Notes: generated from the letters alone by a model not told the origin. Counted from the first letter of the stretch, positions 1 to 10,523 are shown. The stretch is DNA of 64,000 nucleotides from Serratia liquefaciens ATCC 27592 (GCF_000422085.1 NC_021741.1:5146001-5210000); one strand, 5' to 3'. Numbers and translations: made by a program.

Positions 1-342
1 TACCGCGTCTTCACGGGCGCTACAGACTACGCGCTTCACGCCCTCCTGGCGCGCCACGGATTCCAGCGTCATGGCTACCAGCGTCCCCAGGCCTTTGTCC
101 TGCACCGTCGGGTCTACCGCCAGAAAACGAATCGCGGCTTCGTTATCGGCATTGATGTACAGTCGCCCAATGGCGACAATTTTTCCGCTCTCGTCCACCA
201 CCATCTGATGATGTGCCATGGCGTCGTAGGCATCCTTTTCCGACCCCACCGGCTGGTGCAACGGCTTGCGCAGCATTTCCCAGCGGAACTGGTAATACTC
301 TTTCAGTTCTTGCTCTGTTACCGGTACTCGTAGGTGATACAT
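1..342 (-). CDS. fabY: FabY acyltransferase/thioesterase, 3' end cut by window edge
   Basis: This is the first 114 codons of a gene that runs off the left edge. The visible part is a GNAT acetyltransferase domain, including the stretch [15 protein letters not shown] and the acyl-CoA-binding region [14 protein letters not shown]. The residues match the N-terminal half of E. coli FabY (YiiD), an acetoacetyl-ACP synthase in fatty-acid initiation; the thioesterase-like C-terminal half lies outside the window. The chosen ATG gives MYHLRVP; the E. coli protein begins slightly further upstream. It is the last gene of the yihY-dtd-fabY set, 23 bp after dtd. Confidence 0.9.
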   Translation of the reverse strand, partial: MYHLRVPVTEQELKEYYQFRWEMLRKPLHQPVGSEKDAYDAMAHHQMVVDESGKIVAIGRLYINADNEAAIRFLAVDPTVQDKGLGTLVAMTLESVARQEGVKRVVCSAREDAV

Positions 343-365
343 AGACGCCTTCTCTCTCAGAATTC

Positions 366-803
366 TTAGACTTGAAGCCAAAACGTCACCGGCCCGTCGT
401 TCACCAGCGCGACTTTCATGTCGGCCGCAAACTCACCGGTTTGGGTTTCGATACCGCGTTCGCGGCATTGGCCAACAAAATATTGGTATAACCGATCGGC
501 CTCTTGCGGTACCGCACCGCGAGAGAAACTCGGACGCATCCCCTTTTGCGTGTCGGCCACCAGCGTGAACTGCGAGACCACCAGCAAACTGCCCCCTGCC
601 TGTTGGACGTTGAGATTCATTTTGTCGTTCTCATCGCCAAAGATGCGGTAGCCCAATACGCGCTCACACAGGCGCTCGGCCTTCTGTTCGTTATCGTCCT
701 GCTCCACGCCCAATAACACTAACAAACCGGGGCCTATGTTGCCTACCGTCTGGCCTTCCACCGTGACGCTGGCATTTAATACCCGTTGAATTAACGCAAT
801 CAT
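366..803 (-). CDS. dtd: D-aminoacyl-tRNA deacylase
   Basis: The 145-residue product hydrolyses D-aminoacyl-tRNAs (for example D-Tyr-tRNA) and so recycles mischarged tRNA in the cytoplasm. The two family signatures are present: the GMRPSFS motif near residue 85 and the NDGPVTF Gly-cisPro motif near the C terminus. The length equals E. coli Dtd. The open frame extends further upstream, but the ATG at 803 gives the conserved MIALIQRV start and overlaps the yihY stop codon as ATGA, which suggests translational coupling. It sits between yihY and fabY in one transcription unit. Confidence 0.96.
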   Translation of the reverse strand: MIALIQRVLNASVTVEGQTVGNIGPGLLVLLGVEQDDNEQKAERLCERVLGYRIFGDENDKMNLNVQQAGGSLLVVSQFTLVADTQKGMRPSFSRGAVPQEADRLYQYFVGQCRERGIETQTGEFAADMKVALVNDGPVTFWLQV

Positions 804-1690
804 AACTGCCCTTCTGATGACTGTTCCTGTTGTTGTGCCTTTTGCTGTCGGTAGTCGCGGTATTCCCCAATGGTAACCGTGATTTCCGCGCCGAGTAACA
901 CGATACACCAGCTCCAGTAGACCCAAAGGAATAAAATGGGGATCACCGCCAACACGCCGTAAATCAGCTGATAAGACGGGAACATGGTGACATACAGCGC
1001 AAACCCCTTCTTGCCCAGCTCAAACAGCAAACCAGCCACCAGCGCGCCAATCAACGCATCCTTGGGTGGCACCCTAACCGTCGGCACGATGCAATACAGC
1101 AGCCAGAACGATATCCACGACAGGATCAGCGGGAAAATACGCAGCACCTGATCCACCAGGCTGTTGACGCCGGTCTGCGCCAGCCAGTTAAGCGACAGCA
1201 GATAGGAACTGATCGCCATACTGGCCCCCACCAACAGCGGCCCCAGGGTCAGCACCATCCAGTACACGGCGAAAGAAAACACGATAGGACGCTGATTCTT
1301 GCTGCGCCAGATGGTGTTGAGCACGCTGTCCACCGACGAGATCAGCAACAGCGCAGTGACTATCAGGCCGCAGGTCCCGACGGCGGTCATCTTGTTGGAG
1401 TTGGCGACAAACTGCTCCAGATAACTTTGAATTACGTTGCCGGCGGCCGGCATGAAGTTGGAAAAGATAAAGCTTTTCAGTTGAACGCTGATGTCGGAGA
1501 ACATCGGGAACGCGGCAAACAGCGCAAACACCACGGTCACCAGAGGTACCAGTGACAACAGTGATACGTAGGCCAGGTGGCCCGCCAACATGGTCAGGCC
1601 ATCGCTGTCGACGCGTTTAATCAGCAGTCGTAAAAAGGTGACGCTGGGTTTGATCGAAGCGGGCAGCTTCTTGCGGCGGAAAAACGACAT
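800..1690 (-). CDS. yihY: YihY family inner-membrane protein
   Basis: A 296-residue polytopic membrane protein of the YihY/BrkB family; its biochemical function is unsettled, and an old link to tRNA processing (RNase BN) is no longer accepted. About six hydrophobic segments are visible, and the conserved stretches [20 protein letters not shown] and [10 protein letters not shown] match E. coli YihY. An in-frame GTG lies two codons upstream, but the AAGGAG ribosome-binding site is properly spaced only for the ATG at 1690. Its stop overlaps the dtd start. Confidence 0.9.
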   Translation of the reverse strand: MSFFRRKKLPASIKPSVTFLRLLIKRVDSDGLTMLAGHLAYVSLLSLVPLVTVVFALFAAFPMFSDISVQLKSFIFSNFMPAAGNVIQSYLEQFVANSNKMTAVGTCGLIVTALLLISSVDSVLNTIWRSKNQRPIVFSFAVYWMVLTLGPLLVGASMAISSYLLSLNWLAQTGVNSLVDQVLRIFPLILSWISFWLLYCIVPTVRVPPKDALIGALVAGLLFELGKKGFALYVTMFPSYQLIYGVLAVIPILFLWVYWSWCIVLLGAEITVTIGEYRDYRQQKAQQQEQSSEGQL

Positions 1691-1739
1691 GGCCACTCCT
1701 TGATGTCAGTTTGTACGCCTTAAGCTTAACCCTTTGCGG

Positions 1740-2330
1740 TCATTGGGCAAAATAAGCCGGTACTACGTCGCGGTCGGTCACGTGAACCGTTTTGATGCCA
1801 AGCGCCTGGGCAGCAGCGACGTTATCCGGGTGATCGTCAAAGAACACCGCGTCGTCCGGCGAGGTATTTTCTGCATCCAGTACGTGCAGATAAATGTTGG
1901 CGTCCGGCTTACGCATGCCAAGATCCTGCGACAAATAGAGATGATCGGCGGCTTCGGCCACCTGCGGGTAGTGCTGCGGCCAGTAATTGCAGTGCAATCG
2001 GTTGGTGTTCGATAACACCACCACCCGGTGACCTTCGCTGCGCAGGCGCTTCATGATGTCGATCACTTCTGGACGCAGGGCGACAAACACCGCCTGCCAA
2101 CCGGTAGCGAACTGCTCGAAACTGAGGGCAATCCCCATTTCGGCACTCAGCCCTTCGGCAAAGTCTTCATCGCTGATTTCACCGCGCTCGTGCTGCTGAA
2201 ACAATTCGCCCATAGCAAAACGTTCGGACAAGACCGCCAATGGCGTACCGCTCAAACTGCTCCATACACCCAGTACACGTTTGAAATCGATATCGACGAT
2301 CACATTACCTAAATCAAAGATATACAGCAT
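1740..2330 (-). CDS. yihX: Alpha-D-glucose-1-phosphate phosphatase (HAD family)
   Basis: A 196-residue HAD phosphatase that in E. coli releases glucose from alpha-glucose-1-phosphate. The catalytic motif I is seen as FDLGNVIVDID (the nucleophile position Asp6), motif II as VVLSNTNR, and the motif III/IV region as KPDANIY and FFDDHPDN. The longer open frame upstream is ignored because the ATG at 2330 has a GGAGAGG ribosome-binding site and matches the family's start. It lies 49 bp upstream of yihY, possibly in the same unit. Confidence 0.93.
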   Translation of the reverse strand: MLYIFDLGNVIVDIDFKRVLGVWSSLSGTPLAVLSERFAMGELFQQHERGEISDEDFAEGLSAEMGIALSFEQFATGWQAVFVALRPEVIDIMKRLRSEGHRVVVLSNTNRLHCNYWPQHYPQVAEAADHLYLSQDLGMRKPDANIYLHVLDAENTSPDDAVFFDDHPDNVAAAQALGIKTVHVTDRDVVPAYFAQ

Positions 2331-2442
2331 AGTCCTCTCCTGATGGGCCGGTGAGATTTTACTGTAGCGGGAAAAGCAGAGGCTGAATAGAGAGCGGATG
2401 GAAAAGCGTATAGCACGCGGCAGAAATGAGAAAAGACAGAGG

Positions 2443-2469
2443 AAAAAACTCAGGGCGCTGGCGCGCCCT
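2443..2469 (-). terminator. Intrinsic terminator of typA
   Basis: Read on the minus strand, a 7-bp stem AGGGCGC/GCGCCCT with a 4-nt loop is followed by GAG and six T residues, 24 bp after the typA stop. It separates typA from yihX. Confidence 0.85.
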
Positions 2470-2493
2470 AAGTGTTGCAGACTAAATCGGCGA

Positions 2494-4317
2494 TTAGGCT
2501 TCTTTAGGACCGCGGCTTGCACGCTTACGATCGTTTTCCGTCAGGTGACGCTTACGGATACGGATCGAGGTTGGCGTGACTTCTACCAGTTCGTCATCAT
2601 CGATGAATTCCAGAGCTTGCTCCAGAGTCATTTTGATAGCCGGAACCAGGGTAGTGGCTTCGTCAGTACCGGAAGCACGCATGTTGGTCAGCTTCTTACC
2701 GGTCAGGCAGTTCACGGTCAGGTCGTTGGAACGTGAGTGAATACCGATGATCTGGCCTTCATACACTTCCGCACCGTGACCCAGGAACAGCTTGCCGCGA
2801 TCTTGCAGACCGAACAGGGCGAACGCTACCGCTTTACCCTGGCCGTTAGAGATCAGCACGCCGTTCTGGCGCTGGCCAACTTCACCCGGACGCACGTCGT
2901 CGTAGTGGCTGAAGGTGGAGTACAGCAGACCGGTACCGGAAGTCATGGTCATGAACTCGTTACGGAAGCCAATCAAGCCGCGGCTTGGGATCACGTAGTC
3001 GAGACGCACACGGCCTTTACCGTCTGGATCCATGTTTTTCAGGTCAGCTTTACGCTCACCCATGGCTTGCATGACTGAACCCTGGTGCTGTTCTTCGATG
3101 TCCAAGGTCACGTTTTCGAACGGCTCTTGTTTACGACCATCGATTTCACGGAAGATTACTTTCGGACGGGATACCGCCAGTTCGAAACCTTCACGACGCA
3201 TGTTTTCGATCAGAACCGACAGGTGAAGTTCACCACGGCCAGATACGCGGAATGCATCAGCATCTTCAGTTTCTTCAACGCGCAGTGCCACGTTGTGCAC
3301 CAGTTCCTTGTTCAGACGCTCAAGGATTTGACGCGAAGTCACAAACTTACCTTCTTTACCACAGAAAGGTGAGGTGTTGACGTTGAAGAACATGGTTACG
3401 GTCGGCTCATCTACAGACAGCGCCGGCAGTGCTTCCACTGCAGAGGTGTCACAGATGGTGTCGGAAATGTTCAGCTCGCCCAGACCGGTGATAGCGATGA
3501 TGTCGCCCGCTTCAGCCAGGGTAGACTCGATACGCTCCAGACCCATGTGGCCCAGCACTTTGCCCACTTTACCGTTGCGAGTTTTGCCTTCGCTATCGAT
3601 GATGGTGACCTGCTGGTTTGGCTTCACTTTACCGCGCTTGATACGGCCGATACCGATCACGCCCAGGTAGTTGTTGTAGTCCAACTGGGAGATTTGCATC
3701 TGGAATGGCGCTTCGAGCTCAACCTGCGGTGCAGACACGTGGTCTACGATCGCTTGATACAGCGGAGTCATGTCTTCCGCCATCTCATTGTGGTCAGTAC
3801 CGGCGATCCCCATCAATGCAGAAGCATAGATGATTGGGAAGTCGAGCTGCTCGTCGGTTGCGTCGAGGTTAACGAACAGGTCGAAGACCTGATCAACAAC
3901 CCAATCAGGACGTGCGCCCGGACGGTCAACCTTGTTGATTACCACGATCGGCTTCAGACCATTAGCGAAGGCTTTTTTGGTCACGAAGCGGGTTTGCGGC
4001 ATTGGGCCATCCATTGCATCCACAACCAGCAGCACCGAGTCAACCATTGACATCACACGCTCAACCTCACCGCCGAAGTCGGCGTGTCCTGGGGTATCCA
4101 CGATGTTGATGCGGTAGTCTTTCCAATTAATGGCGGTGTTTTTTGCGAGGATGGTAATCCCACGCTCTTTCTCCAAATCGTTGGAGTCCATTACGCGTTC
4201 GGTGGCTTCTACACGCTCTCCGAAAGTACCGGATTGTTGCAGCAGCTTATCAACCAGGGTGGTCTTACCATGGTCAACGTGGGCAATAATGGCGATGTTA
4301 CGCAAATTTTCGATCAC
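2494..4317 (-). CDS. typA: Ribosome-associated GTPase BipA/TypA
   Basis: A 607-residue translational GTPase of the EF-G family, involved in 50S assembly and growth at low temperature or under stress. G1 (AHVDHGKTT, residues 12-20), G3 (DTPGHADF) and G4 (NKVDR) are intact, followed by the domain II beta-barrel and the BipA-specific C-terminal region. The length equals E. coli BipA. It is divergent from glnA and shares a 370-bp regulatory region with it, as in E. coli. Confidence 0.97.
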   Translation of the reverse strand: MIENLRNIAIIAHVDHGKTTLVDKLLQQSGTFGERVEATERVMDSNDLEKERGITILAKNTAINWKDYRINIVDTPGHADFGGEVERVMSMVDSVLLVVDAMDGPMPQTRFVTKKAFANGLKPIVVINKVDRPGARPDWVVDQVFDLFVNLDATDEQLDFPIIYASALMGIAGTDHNEMAEDMTPLYQAIVDHVSAPQVELEAPFQMQISQLDYNNYLGVIGIGRIKRGKVKPNQQVTIIDSEGKTRNGKVGKVLGHMGLERIESTLAEAGDIIAITGLGELNISDTICDTSAVEALPALSVDEPTVTMFFNVNTSPFCGKEGKFVTSRQILERLNKELVHNVALRVEETEDADAFRVSGRGELHLSVLIENMRREGFELAVSRPKVIFREIDGRKQEPFENVTLDIEEQHQGSVMQAMGERKADLKNMDPDGKGRVRLDYVIPSRGLIGFRNEFMTMTSGTGLLYSTFSHYDDVRPGEVGQRQNGVLISNGQGKAVAFALFGLQDRGKLFLGHGAEVYEGQIIGIHSRSNDLTVNCLTGKKLTNMRASGTDEATTLVPAIKMTLEQALEFIDDDELVEVTPTSIRIRKRHLTENDRKRASRGPKEA

Positions 4318-4423
4318 AGCTTTGCCTCAGGCATTAGAAATAGCGCGCTATTGTACACGTATTAAGCGAGGGACTAAACAAGATCACAACAGTCTCTTAT
4401 AAACAACTGTGTACAGGTCAGTA

Positions 4424-4439
4424 TGTGATCCCTTTCACG
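4424..4439. promoter_or_regulatory. Candidate CRP site between typA and glnA
   Basis: TGTGATCCCTTTCACG fits the CRP consensus TGTGA-N6-TCACA at nine of ten half-site positions. In E. coli the distal glnA promoter p1 is CRP-dependent, so this site probably serves the equivalent promoter; a role at typA cannot be excluded. Confidence 0.7.
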
Positions 4440-4467
4440 GTGCAAAAAGCAGCATCCGGTGCACTTT

Positions 4468-4516
4468 TGCACCATTACAGTGCCCCACCCCGCACCGATT
4501 GCACCATTTAAGTGCA
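4468..4516 (+). promoter_or_regulatory. Two NtrC enhancer sites of glnA
   Basis: TGCACC-N5-AGTGCC (4468-4484) and TGCACC-N5-AGTGCA (4500-4516) match the NtrC palindrome TGCACC-N5-GGTGCA. Their centres lie about 140 and 108 bp upstream of the start predicted from the sigma-54 promoter, the same places as the two strong NtrC sites of E. coli glnAp2. Further TGCA-rich half sites surround them (4458-4473, 4527-4534). The rest of the 4318-4687 gap holds the sigma-54 promoter and a likely sigma-70 promoter. Confidence 0.88.
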
Positions 4517-4589
4517 AAACGTCACTGATGGTGCATACTGATTCTGTGCAAAACCCACGCAGAAAGGCGATTAAAGCGCTTTAGCAAAG

Positions 4590-4606
4590 TTGGCACAGTT
4601 TTCGCT
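4590..4606 (+). promoter_or_regulatory. Sigma-54 promoter glnAp2
   Basis: TTGGCACAGTTTTCGCT carries the GG of the -24 element (TGGCAC) and the GC of the -12 element at the right separation, and is almost identical to E. coli glnAp2. It predicts a start near 4616-4617 and nitrogen-limited, NtrC-dependent transcription. Confidence 0.92.
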
Positions 4607-4687
4607 TTAGTCTTTTCAAGGCAAAAAAAGCCAGTTTCACAGATTCGTTCCACGACGACGACAATGATAAATCCGGGAGAGTTAAGT

Positions 4688-6097
4688 ATGTCCGCTGAAC
4701 ACGTTTTGACGATGCTGAATGAGCATGAAGTGAAATTCGTAGACCTGCGTTTCACTGACACCAAGGGTAAAGAACAACACGTCACCATCCCTGCTCATCA
4801 GGTAAATGCCGACTTCTTCGAAGAAGGTAAAATGTTTGACGGTTCCTCGATCGGCGGTTGGAAGGGCATCAACGAATCTGACATGGTGCTGATGCCAGAC
4901 GCCAGCACTGCGGTACTGGATCCGTTCTTCGAAGAATCTACCCTGATCATTCGCTGCGACATCCTCGAGCCAGGCACCATGCAGGGCTACGATCGTGACC
5001 CACGCTCCATCTCCAAGCGTGCAGAAGATTTCCTGCGCTCTTCCGGCATCGCGGACACCGTTCTGTTCGGGCCAGAGCCAGAATTCTTCCTGTTTGACGA
5101 CATTCGTTTCGGCAGCAGCATCCGCGGTTCCCACGTGGCCATCGACGATATCGAAGGCGCATGGAACTCCGGCACCCAATACGATGGCGGCAACAAAGGC
5201 CACCGTCCGGCAGTCAAAGGCGGTTACTTCCCGGTTCCTCCGGTCGATTCTTCACAGGACATCCGTTCTACCATGTGTCTGACCATGGAAGAAATGGGCC
5301 TGGTCGTTGAAGCGCACCACCACGAAGTGGCAACCGCAGGTCAGAACGAAGTGGCAACCCGCTTCAACACCATGACCAAGAAAGCCGACGAAATCCAAAT
5401 CTACAAATACGTGGTTCACAACGTGGCTCACGCATTTGGCAAAACCGCGACCTTCATGCCGAAACCAATGTTCGGTGATAACGGTTCCGGCATGCACTGC
5501 CACATGTCGCTGTCCAAGAACGGGACTAACCTGTTCGCCGGCGACAAATACGGCGGCCTGTCTGAGACTGCCCTGTTCTACATCGGCGGTATCATCAAGC
5601 ACGCTAAAGCGATCAACGCCCTGGCCAACCCGACCACCAACTCTTACAAGCGTCTGGTCCCAGGCTACGAAGCTCCGGTCATGCTGGCTTATTCTGCCCG
5701 TAACCGTTCCGCTTCCATCCGTATCCCAGTGGTTGCCAGCCCGAAAGCGCGCCGTATCGAAGCCCGTTTCCCGGATCCAGCGGCTAACCCGTACCTGTGC
5801 TTCGCGGCCCTGCTGATGGCAGGCCTGGACGGTGTGATTAACAAAATCCACCCTGGCGACGCCATGGACAAAAACCTGTATGACCTGCCACCGGAAGAAG
5901 AAGCTGAAATTCCAAAAGTTGCAGGCTCCCTGGATGAAGCGCTGGCAGCACTGAGCGAAGACCGCGAGTTCCTGACCCGTGGCGGCGTATTCACCGACGA
6001 CGCTATCGATGCTTACATCGATCTGCGCAAAGAAGAGATGGACCGCGTTCGCATGACGCCACACCCGGTTGAATTCGAACTGTACTACAGCGTTTAA
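4688..6097 (+). CDS. glnA: Glutamine synthetase type I
   Basis: A 469-residue enzyme that makes glutamine from glutamate, ammonia and ATP, as a dodecamer in the cytoplasm. The beta-grasp domain with [10 protein letters not shown] is followed by the catalytic domain with the metal ligands in EPEFFLF and VEAHHHE, and by [13 protein letters not shown]. The tyrosine of NLYDLPPEE near residue 398 is the adenylylation target, so GlnE-type control is expected. The frame opens eight codons earlier, but the ATG at 4688 has a GGGAG ribosome-binding site and gives the conserved MSAEHVL start. It heads the glnALG operon. Confidence 0.99.
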   Translation: MSAEHVLTMLNEHEVKFVDLRFTDTKGKEQHVTIPAHQVNADFFEEGKMFDGSSIGGWKGINESDMVLMPDASTAVLDPFFEESTLIIRCDILEPGTMQGYDRDPRSISKRAEDFLRSSGIADTVLFGPEPEFFLFDDIRFGSSIRGSHVAIDDIEGAWNSGTQYDGGNKGHRPAVKGGYFPVPPVDSSQDIRSTMCLTMEEMGLVVEAHHHEVATAGQNEVATRFNTMTKKADEIQIYKYVVHNVAHAFGKTATFMPKPMFGDNGSGMHCHMSLSKNGTNLFAGDKYGGLSETALFYIGGIIKHAKAINALANPTTNSYKRLVPGYEAPVMLAYSARNRSASIRIPVVASPKARRIEARFPDPAANPYLCFAALLMAGLDGVINKIHPGDAMDKNLYDLPPEEEAEIPKVAGSLDEALAALSEDREFLTRGGVFTDDAIDAYIDLRKEEMDRVRMTPHPVEFELYYSV

Positions 6098-6167
6098 GTT
6101 TTACCGCGCCGTCTGCGGGCGGCGCCCAGATTTAGTTGTCTTTTTTTGTTGCCGTGGAAACTTTCAG

Positions 6168-6190
6168 CCCATCTTCGGATGGGTTTTTTT
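6168..6190 (+). terminator. glnA terminator/attenuator
   Basis: CCCATC-TTCG-GATGGG followed by seven T residues. In E. coli a terminator here lowers read-through from glnA into glnLG; the same role is likely. Confidence 0.9.
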
Positions 6191-6252
6191 CTCCACCGTA
6201 TTTTCTGCAAAACTATTCCATACCGCGTGCATAACGGATGGAGTAGGATAAA

Positions 6253-6269
6253 TGCACTAAAAAGGTGCA
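6253..6269 (+). promoter_or_regulatory. NtrC operator of glnL
   Basis: TGCACT-AAAAA-GGTGCA is a near-perfect NtrC site between glnA and glnL. In E. coli NtrC represses the glnL promoter through such a site. It lies 10 bp upstream of the ERIC repeat, so the ERIC now separates it from glnL. Confidence 0.85.
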
Positions 6270-6278
6270 GTCGTCTGC

Positions 6279-6405
6279 TATGCCCAAGAGATTTCACGGT
6301 GCAGCTAGGCGGCAACCGAGCGAACCGACAGGAGCTTGGTCTGCCAAGTGACTGGTGTGAGTAAGAGCAGCCAACAACGCTGCGTCTTGAAAGATAAAGG
6401 GCATA
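6279..6405 (+). repeat. ERIC repeat (127 bp) abutting glnL
   Basis: The segment begins TATGCCC and ends GGGCATA, a 7-bp terminal inverted repeat, and is 127 bp long, the usual ERIC size. Internal blocks match the ERIC core: ACAGGAGCTT, AAGTGACTGG, TGTGAG and GCAGCCAAC. It fills the space between the NtrC operator and glnL, ends one base before the glnL ATG, and contains the only ribosome-binding-like sequence for that gene (AAAGG, 6396-6400). Confidence 0.9.
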
Positions 6406-6406
6406 T

Positions 6407-7456
6407 ATGGCAACTGGCAAGCTGCCCGACGCAGGGCAGATCCTCAATTCTCTCATCAACAGCATCCTGCTGTTGGATGACTCACTGGCGGTTCATTACG
6501 CCAATCCGGCAGCACAACAACTGCTGGCACAAAGTTCTCGTAAACTTTTCGGTACACCGTTACCCGATTTGCTCGGTTATTTCTCACTGAACGTCGATCT
6601 GATGCGTGAGAGCCTGCATGCCGGTCAGGGCTTTACCGATAACGAAGTGACCCTGGTGGTTGACGGGCGTGCGCATATCCTCTCCCTGACCGCACAGGCG
6701 CTGCCTGATGGCTATATCCTGATCGAACTGGCGCCAATGGATAACCAACGCCGTTTGAGCCAGGAACAACTTCAGCACGCCCAGCAGGTGGCAGCCCGCG
6801 ATCTGGTCCGTGGCCTGGCGCATGAAATTAAAAACCCGCTTGGCGGACTGCGCGGCGCGGCACAGCTACTGGCCAAAGCGCTGCCCGATCCGTCGCTGAC
6901 CGAATACACCAAGGTGATCATTGAGCAGGCCGATCGCCTGCGCAACCTGGTCGATCGCCTGCTCGGCCCGCAGCGGCCGGGCCAGCACATAACCCAAAGC
7001 ATTCATCAGGTGGCAGAGCGAGTGTGCCAACTGGTGTCGCTGGAGAAGCCGGATAACGTGACGCTGGTGCGGGACTACGACCCGAGCCTGCCTGAAATGG
7101 CGCACGACCCGGATCAAATCGAACAGGTATTGCTGAACATCACCCGCAATGCGCTGCAGGCGCTGGGAGAAACAGGCGGCACCATCACGCTGCGCACTCG
7201 TACTGCTTTCCAGATCACCCTGCACGGCACCCGCTACCGGTTAGCGGCACGTATCGACGTAGAAGATGACGGCCCCGGTGTGCCGGCGCAGTTGCAGGAC
7301 ACGCTATTTTACCCGATGGTCAGCGGCCGCGAAGGCGGGACCGGCCTGGGGTTATCCATCGCCCGTAATCTTATCGATCAGCATTGCGGAAAAATTGAAT
7401 TTAACAGTTGGCCAGGACATACCGAATTCTCGGTTTACCTGCCTATTCGCCAGTGA
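6407..7456 (+). CDS. glnL: Nitrogen regulation sensor kinase NtrB
   Basis: A 349-residue cytoplasmic histidine kinase/phosphatase that controls NtrC in response to PII. An N-terminal PAS domain (about 10-75) precedes the dimerisation helix with the phospho-acceptor His139 in [10 protein letters not shown] and the ATPase domain with DDGPGVP and [10 protein letters not shown]. The length equals E. coli NtrB. The ERIC repeat ends one base before the start codon. The gene is followed at 8 bp by glnG, whose ribosome-binding site overlaps the glnL stop codon. Confidence 0.97.
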   Translation: MATGKLPDAGQILNSLINSILLLDDSLAVHYANPAAQQLLAQSSRKLFGTPLPDLLGYFSLNVDLMRESLHAGQGFTDNEVTLVVDGRAHILSLTAQALPDGYILIELAPMDNQRRLSQEQLQHAQQVAARDLVRGLAHEIKNPLGGLRGAAQLLAKALPDPSLTEYTKVIIEQADRLRNLVDRLLGPQRPGQHITQSIHQVAERVCQLVSLEKPDNVTLVRDYDPSLPEMAHDPDQIEQVLLNITRNALQALGETGGTITLRTRTAFQITLHGTRYRLAARIDVEDDGPGVPAQLQDTLFYPMVSGREGGTGLGLSIARNLIDQHCGKIEFNSWPGHTEFSVYLPIRQ

Positions 7457-7464
7457 GGTTTTCT

Positions 7465-8877
7465 ATGCAACGAGGGATAGTCTGGATCGTCGATGACGAT
7501 AGCTCCATCCGCTGGGTGCTTGAACGTGCGCTCACTGGAGCCGGTGTGAGCTGCGTGACCTTCGACAGTGGCAATGCGGTGCTCGAAGCCCTGGCCACGC
7601 AAACTCCTGACGTGTTGCTGTCTGACATCCGCATGCCGGGTATGGATGGTCTTGCGTTGCTCAAGCAGATCAAACAGCGTCATCCGATGCTTCCGGTCAT
7701 CATAATGACCGCACATTCGGATCTCGACGCCGCCGTCAGCGCCTACCAGCAAGGGGCGTTCGATTACCTGCCGAAACCCTTTGATATCGATGAAGCCGTA
7801 GCGCTGGTAGAACGCGCCATCAGCCATTATCAGGAGCAGCAGCAGCCTGCACGTAGCCAACCGGCCAACGATCCGGTGGCAGACATCATCGGTGAAGCCC
7901 CGGCGATGCAGGACGTGTTCCGCATCATCGGGCGCCTGTCGCGTTCGTCGATCAGCGTACTGATCAACGGCGAATCAGGTACCGGTAAAGAGCTGGTTGC
8001 CCATGCCCTGCACCGTCACAGTCCGCGCGCCAAATCGCCTTTTATCGCGCTGAATATGGCGGCGATCCCCAAAGACCTGATCGAGTCCGAACTTTTCGGG
8101 CATGAAAAAGGGGCCTTTACCGGCGCCAACCAAATCCGTCAGGGTCGCTTTGAGCAGGCCGACGGCGGGACCTTGTTCCTGGATGAAATCGGCGATATGC
8201 CGCTGGATGTGCAAACCCGCTTGCTGCGGGTGCTGGCAGATGGCCAATTCTATCGGGTCGGTGGTTATGCCCCGGTGAAGGTTGACGTACGCATCATCGC
8301 CGCCACCCACCAGAACCTGGAAATGCGGGTACAGGAAGGTAAATTCCGTGAGGATTTGTTCCACCGCCTGAATGTGATCCGCGTGCACCTTCCGCCGTTG
8401 CGTGAACGCCGTGAGGATATTCCGCGTCTGGCGCGTTACTTCCTGCAGGTGGCGGCAAAGGAGCTGGGTGTGGAAGCGAAAAACCTGCACCCGGAGACTG
8501 AAACTGCACTGACGCGCCTGCCATGGCCAGGTAACGTTCGCCAGTTGGAGAACACCTGCCGTTGGTTAACCGTGATGGCAGCTGGTCAGGAGGTGCTGAT
8601 TCAGGATCTGCCGAGCGAGCTGTTTGAAACCTCTGCGCCGGAAACGACCGGGCATAGCCTGCCCGACAGTTGGGCCACGCTGCTGGCACAGTGGGCAGAC
8701 CGCGCGCTGCGTTCCGGTCATCAAAACCTGCTGTCGGAAGCGCAACCGGAGATGGAGCGCACCTTGCTCACCACTGCACTGCGTCATACCCAGGGGCATA
8801 AGCAGGAAGCCGCCCGTTTGCTGGGGTGGGGGCGCAATACGTTAACGCGTAAGTTGAAAGAATTGGGAATGGAATAG
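7465..8877 (+). CDS. glnG: Nitrogen regulation response regulator NtrC
   Basis: A 470-residue sigma-54 activator. The receiver domain has the acidic pocket Asp11/Asp12 and phospho-acceptor Asp54 (LLSDIRMPG). The AAA+ domain has Walker A GESGTGKE and the sigma-54 contact loop GAFTGA. The C-terminal Fis-type helix-turn-helix is visible in [20 protein letters not shown]. The ATG at 7465 is preferred over the longer frame, which would overlap glnL by nearly 50 bp. It would act at the NtrC sites in front of glnA and glnL. Confidence 0.98.
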   Translation: MQRGIVWIVDDDSSIRWVLERALTGAGVSCVTFDSGNAVLEALATQTPDVLLSDIRMPGMDGLALLKQIKQRHPMLPVIIMTAHSDLDAAVSAYQQGAFDYLPKPFDIDEAVALVERAISHYQEQQQPARSQPANDPVADIIGEAPAMQDVFRIIGRLSRSSISVLINGESGTGKELVAHALHRHSPRAKSPFIALNMAAIPKDLIESELFGHEKGAFTGANQIRQGRFEQADGGTLFLDEIGDMPLDVQTRLLRVLADGQFYRVGGYAPVKVDVRIIAATHQNLEMRVQEGKFREDLFHRLNVIRVHLPPLRERREDIPRLARYFLQVAAKELGVEAKNLHPETETALTRLPWPGNVRQLENTCRWLTVMAAGQEVLIQDLPSELFETSAPETTGHSLPDSWATLLAQWADRALRSGHQNLLSEAQPEMERTLLTTALRHTQGHKQEAARLLGWGRNTLTRKLKELGME

Positions 8878-8989
8878 TTTGCGGCATTGATTATAGAAAA
8901 TACAATCAAGCGCACAAAAAAACGGCTATTTCAGGCTTTACAGCCGAAGAGGCCGCAGTATGATCGGGGCGCACACCCTGGAGGCTTCC

Positions 8990-9112
8990 ATGCTGGATTC
9001 GTTAATCGCATTCATTTCTCAAGGCGCAGAACTTGGTTCTGCCGCCAGCCACACGCCGCAGGCAGCCGTTGCTGCGGTATTGTGCGCCGCACTGATTAAT
9101 TTCTTCAGTTAA
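8990..9112 (+). CDS. yshB: Small protein YshB
   Basis: A 40-residue ORF starting MLDSLIAFIS behind a GGAGG ribosome-binding site. The block SHTPQ, then AAVAAVLCAA, matches the small protein YshB found at the same place (between glnG and hemN) in E. coli and Salmonella. The C-terminal half is hydrophobic and could be a single membrane segment. A role in Salmonella intracellular growth has been reported; nothing is known for this organism. Confidence 0.85.
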   Translation: MLDSLIAFISQGAELGSAASHTPQAAVAAVLCAALINFFS

Positions 9113-9117
9113 AACAA

Positions 9118-9135
9118 CGGCCGCGAAAGCGGCCG
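9118..9135. terminator. Hairpin between convergent yshB and hemN
   Basis: CGGCCGC-GAAA-GCGGCCG, a 7-bp GC-only stem with a stable tetraloop, with T-rich flanks on both sides (ATGTTTT on plus, TTGTTTT on minus). It probably terminates both convergent transcripts. Confidence 0.8.
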
Positions 9136-9147
9136 ATGTTTTACTCA

Positions 9148-10521
9148 TCAAATAACCCGAGAGAATTGCTGAGTGCGGGCCTGTTGACGCAGGTAGATAT
9201 CAAAGCACATGCAAATATTGCGGATCAGTAACCGGCCACGCGGCGTAACCTGAATGCCCTGCTCGTCACGCTCCACCAGCCCATCGCGTTCAAACGGCGC
9301 CAACAATTGCAAATCCTCGGCAAAATAATCGGCAAAGTTGATGTCGAACTGACGTTCTATGGCCAGATAGTCCAGTTTGAAATTGCAGATCAGCGTTTTG
9401 ATCACCTCACGCCGCAAGCAGTCGTCTTCGGTCATCGCCAGGCCGCGCCACAGTGCATGGCCTTGCGCTTCGACGCTGCTGTAATAAACCTTCAGCTCTT
9501 TCTGGTTCTGCGCATAGCTGTCCCCCAGCATGCTGATGGCGGAGACACCCAGCCCCAGCAAATCACTGTCGCCCTGGGTGGTGTACCCCTGGAAGTTACG
9601 ATGAAGTTTTCCTTCGCGCTGTGCCACCGCCAACTCATCGTCCGGTCGTGCGAAATGATCCATGCCGATAAACTGATAACCCGATTCGGTCAGGGAGGCT
9701 ATGGTGTGCTGCAAGATATCCAGTTTCTGCTGCGCGCTCGGCAGATCTGCATCTTTGATTTTGCGCTGGGCAGCAAACAGGTTCGGCATATGGGCATAGT
9801 TAAATACGCTCAGGCGATCGGGACTTAGCTCTGCCACCCGCTGCAGAGTATAGGCAAAGCTCTCCGGCGTTTGCTTTGGCAAGCCGTAGATTAGATCGAT
9901 ATTGGTGGAATTAAAGCCAAGCGCTTTAGCGCGAGCAATCAGGGCAAAGATAAAGGCTTCATCCTGCTCGCGGTTCACCAGCCGCTGCACCTCTTTATTG
10001 AAGTCCTGCACCCCCATGCTCAGGCGATTAAAACCTTCGCTGCGTAAATGATCGAGCACATCCAGCTCAATCTCACGCGGATCGACTTCGATCGACATTT
10101 CGGCATCGGGTAGGAAATCAAAGTGTTGGCGCAGCATCGTTACCAGCTGGCTGATTTGTGCCTTGCTCAGATAGGTTGGCGTACCGCCGCCCCAGTGCAT
10201 CTGGCCGACCTTACGCCCGGCAAACAACGGTGCACGTTGAGCAATCTCTTGCGCCAGCACCGCCAGATATTCATCGGCCTTGTGCGTTTGACGCGTCACC
10301 AGCTTGTTGCAACCACAGAAATAGCAGAGCTTGTGGCAGAAAGGGATATGCACGTACAGCGATAAAGGGCGCCCAGGATAACGCGCCGCGGCGCGTTGAA
10401 ACGCCGCTTCGTCGTAGCTCTGGTTGAATTCCAGCGCTGTGGGGTATGAGGTGTAACGCGGCCCTGAATAGTTATATTTCTGGATCAGGGCCAGATCCCA
10501 GACAATTGCCTGCTCTGACAT
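9148..10521 (-). CDS. hemN: Oxygen-independent coproporphyrinogen III oxidase
   Basis: A 457-residue radical SAM enzyme that converts coproporphyrinogen III to protoporphyrinogen IX for anaerobic haem synthesis. The iron-sulfur ligands are Cys62, Cys66 and Cys69 in CHKLCYFCGC, followed by the SAM-binding HWGGGTPTYL and the HemN C-terminal domain. An in-frame GTG lies two codons upstream, but AAGGAG is well spaced only for the ATG at 10521, which also gives the E. coli length. The ribosome-binding site overlaps the stop of the small ORF just upstream. Confidence 0.97.
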   Translation of the reverse strand: MSEQAIVWDLALIQKYNYSGPRYTSYPTALEFNQSYDEAAFQRAAARYPGRPLSLYVHIPFCHKLCYFCGCNKLVTRQTHKADEYLAVLAQEIAQRAPLFAGRKVGQMHWGGGTPTYLSKAQISQLVTMLRQHFDFLPDAEMSIEVDPREIELDVLDHLRSEGFNRLSMGVQDFNKEVQRLVNREQDEAFIFALIARAKALGFNSTNIDLIYGLPKQTPESFAYTLQRVAELSPDRLSVFNYAHMPNLFAAQRKIKDADLPSAQQKLDILQHTIASLTESGYQFIGMDHFARPDDELAVAQREGKLHRNFQGYTTQGDSDLLGLGVSAISMLGDSYAQNQKELKVYYSSVEAQGHALWRGLAMTEDDCLRREVIKTLICNFKLDYLAIERQFDINFADYFAEDLQLLAPFERDGLVERDEQGIQVTPRGRLLIRNICMCFDIYLRQQARTQQFSRVI

Positions 10522-10523
10522 GC

